A stretch of DNA of 64,000 nucleotides. Source: Stereum hirsutum FP-91666 SS1. Taxonomy: Eukaryota > Basidiomycota > Agaricomycetes > Russulales > Stereaceae. The stretch covers positions 3,268,696-3,332,695 of the forward strand of contig NW_006763132.1 in the NCBI RefSeq assembly GCF_000264905.1, read 5' to 3'. Below the pieces are notes generated by a model. It saw only the letters and a list, made by a program, of their open reading frames with translations. It did not search any database and was not told the origin of the DNA. Positions within the stretch are counted from its first letter, which is position 1; each line of letters begins with the position of its first letter. The translations under genes were made by a program, and so were the position numbers. Shown piece after piece: positions 63,171 to 64,000 of this stretch.

Positions 63171-64000
63171 GTGCGTTTACTTTTCTTTTTTTTTGCCTCA
63201 GTTTTTGGTTGGCTTTTTCTTTTCTTTCGTTTTCTGTTTCTTGAGAGTTGTTCGATATTTGCTTTTGCTTTTGAGGGTTTGAGAGCTTCGTTGTGAGTTA
63301 AGTTCTCGGGAATTGTGTGTCGTTTTGCGCCCTCGATACCCCTATCCCATTCCGTGTCCTATCAGAGGACACAGCATATACAATGCTAAGAACAGCCCTC
63401 CACCCGCTTGCTTCCGCCTGTCTCCTGCTTCCCGCATCCTGCCTCCTGTTTCTGTTTCTTGCTATGATCTCGTGCACACCCAATCGCGAAGTGTCGTTCT
63501 ATCTTTAGTTCTCTGTGGCTTTGGGCGCTTGCTTGTACGCGTATGGGTGGCGCGAGCTGTTGCGTGCCAGGCGTTTGCGTCGTGTCGTGGTGGTGGTGGT
63601 GGTGGTGGTGGTGGTGGTTATCTTATCGAGCGAGCGAGTGTGCCGCCTTCCACCGTCGTTGCCGTTGTCGTAAAGCGAACAGGACGAAGCGTCCGTACCC
63701 ATATCCTACTGTATCATCCCCGCAGGGAAGAAGAAGACGGAAGGTACATAGCATAGCATGGCTTCCTTCTTCTTTGTCCGTCGTCGTCCGCATCTGGGCG
63801 TGAGGTTGCGTTCCATCCTGTTTTGTGTTTATGTTTATGTCTATGTCTGTGTTTGCGAAGTGGGAAGTTAGGGAGGATCCCGAGTTTCGAGTTTCGCGGT
63901 CTGTTTTGGGATGTTATTCCCGATGGCGCGCGTGCTTTGCGCTGGTGTGCGCGGATGGCGGATCCTTCACCACGATGCGACTACGTATTCGGAAGGCGCG
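63171..64000. other. Putative long intron or truncated 3' region
   Basis: No following exon could be joined to the 62202 gene. Contains a (GGT)n run at about 63586-63618. Confidence 0.4.
63586..63618 (+). repeat. (GGT)n microsatellite, about 11 units
   Basis: Uninterrupted GTG/GGT trinucleotide run in non-coding sequence near the right edge. Confidence 0.9.

Overview
The window looks like nuclear DNA of a basidiomycete, most likely an Agaricomycete. Coding sequence is cut by many short GT-AG introns, mostly 50-70 nt. Genes lie close together on both strands, and the protein families seen (a basidiomycete-type 7-TM family, a DUF6606/DUF3638/DUF3645 giant protein, fungal OPT and DUR3 transporters) fit that group. 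I reconstructed 18 protein-coding genes, one of them probably incomplete, and one tRNA gene. Exon joins were checked by reading frame and by the motifs they restore. No prokaryotic system, CRISPR array or rRNA was seen.

Layout. 1-11 kb: a disordered Ser-rich protein (-), a short inverted-repeat element, tRNA-Gly(CCC), the ribosome-associated CCCH protein TMA46 (-), the coenzyme Q gene COQ4 (-) and a 7-TM protein (+). 11-23 kb: one nearly 10-kb gene for a protein of about 3,100 residues with a P-loop-like motif (-), then the splicing factor CWC2 (-). 24-38 kb: four paralogous zinc-free medium-chain reductases (+,+,-,+), interleaved with an Aro8-type aminotransferase (-) and ribosomal protein L4 (+). 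39-45 kb: a zinc-finger-like protein, a DJ-1/PfpI protein and an unknown small protein (all -). 45-58 kb: an OPT oligopeptide transporter (-), a PLP-homeostasis protein (+) with a hAT-like MITE just upstream, a DUR3-type urea transporter (+) and a TMEM14 protein (+). 58-62 kb is gene-poor. At 62.2 kb the first exon of a probable Pps1-like phosphatase begins.

How genes may work together. The housekeeping genes (COQ4, TMA46, CWC2, RPL4, the PLP-homeostasis gene) are unrelated neighbours. The only local theme is metabolic: four duplicated reductases around an aminotransferase, plus peptide and urea transporters further along. No PKS, NRPS or terpene backbone gene is present, so a biosynthetic cluster is not established.

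The most notable non-genic findings are two terminal-inverted-repeat elements. One is a 299-bp hAT-like element with a perfect 8-bp target duplication about 25 bp before a start codon. The other is a 376-bp TA-flanked element about 33 bp before the tRNA gene.
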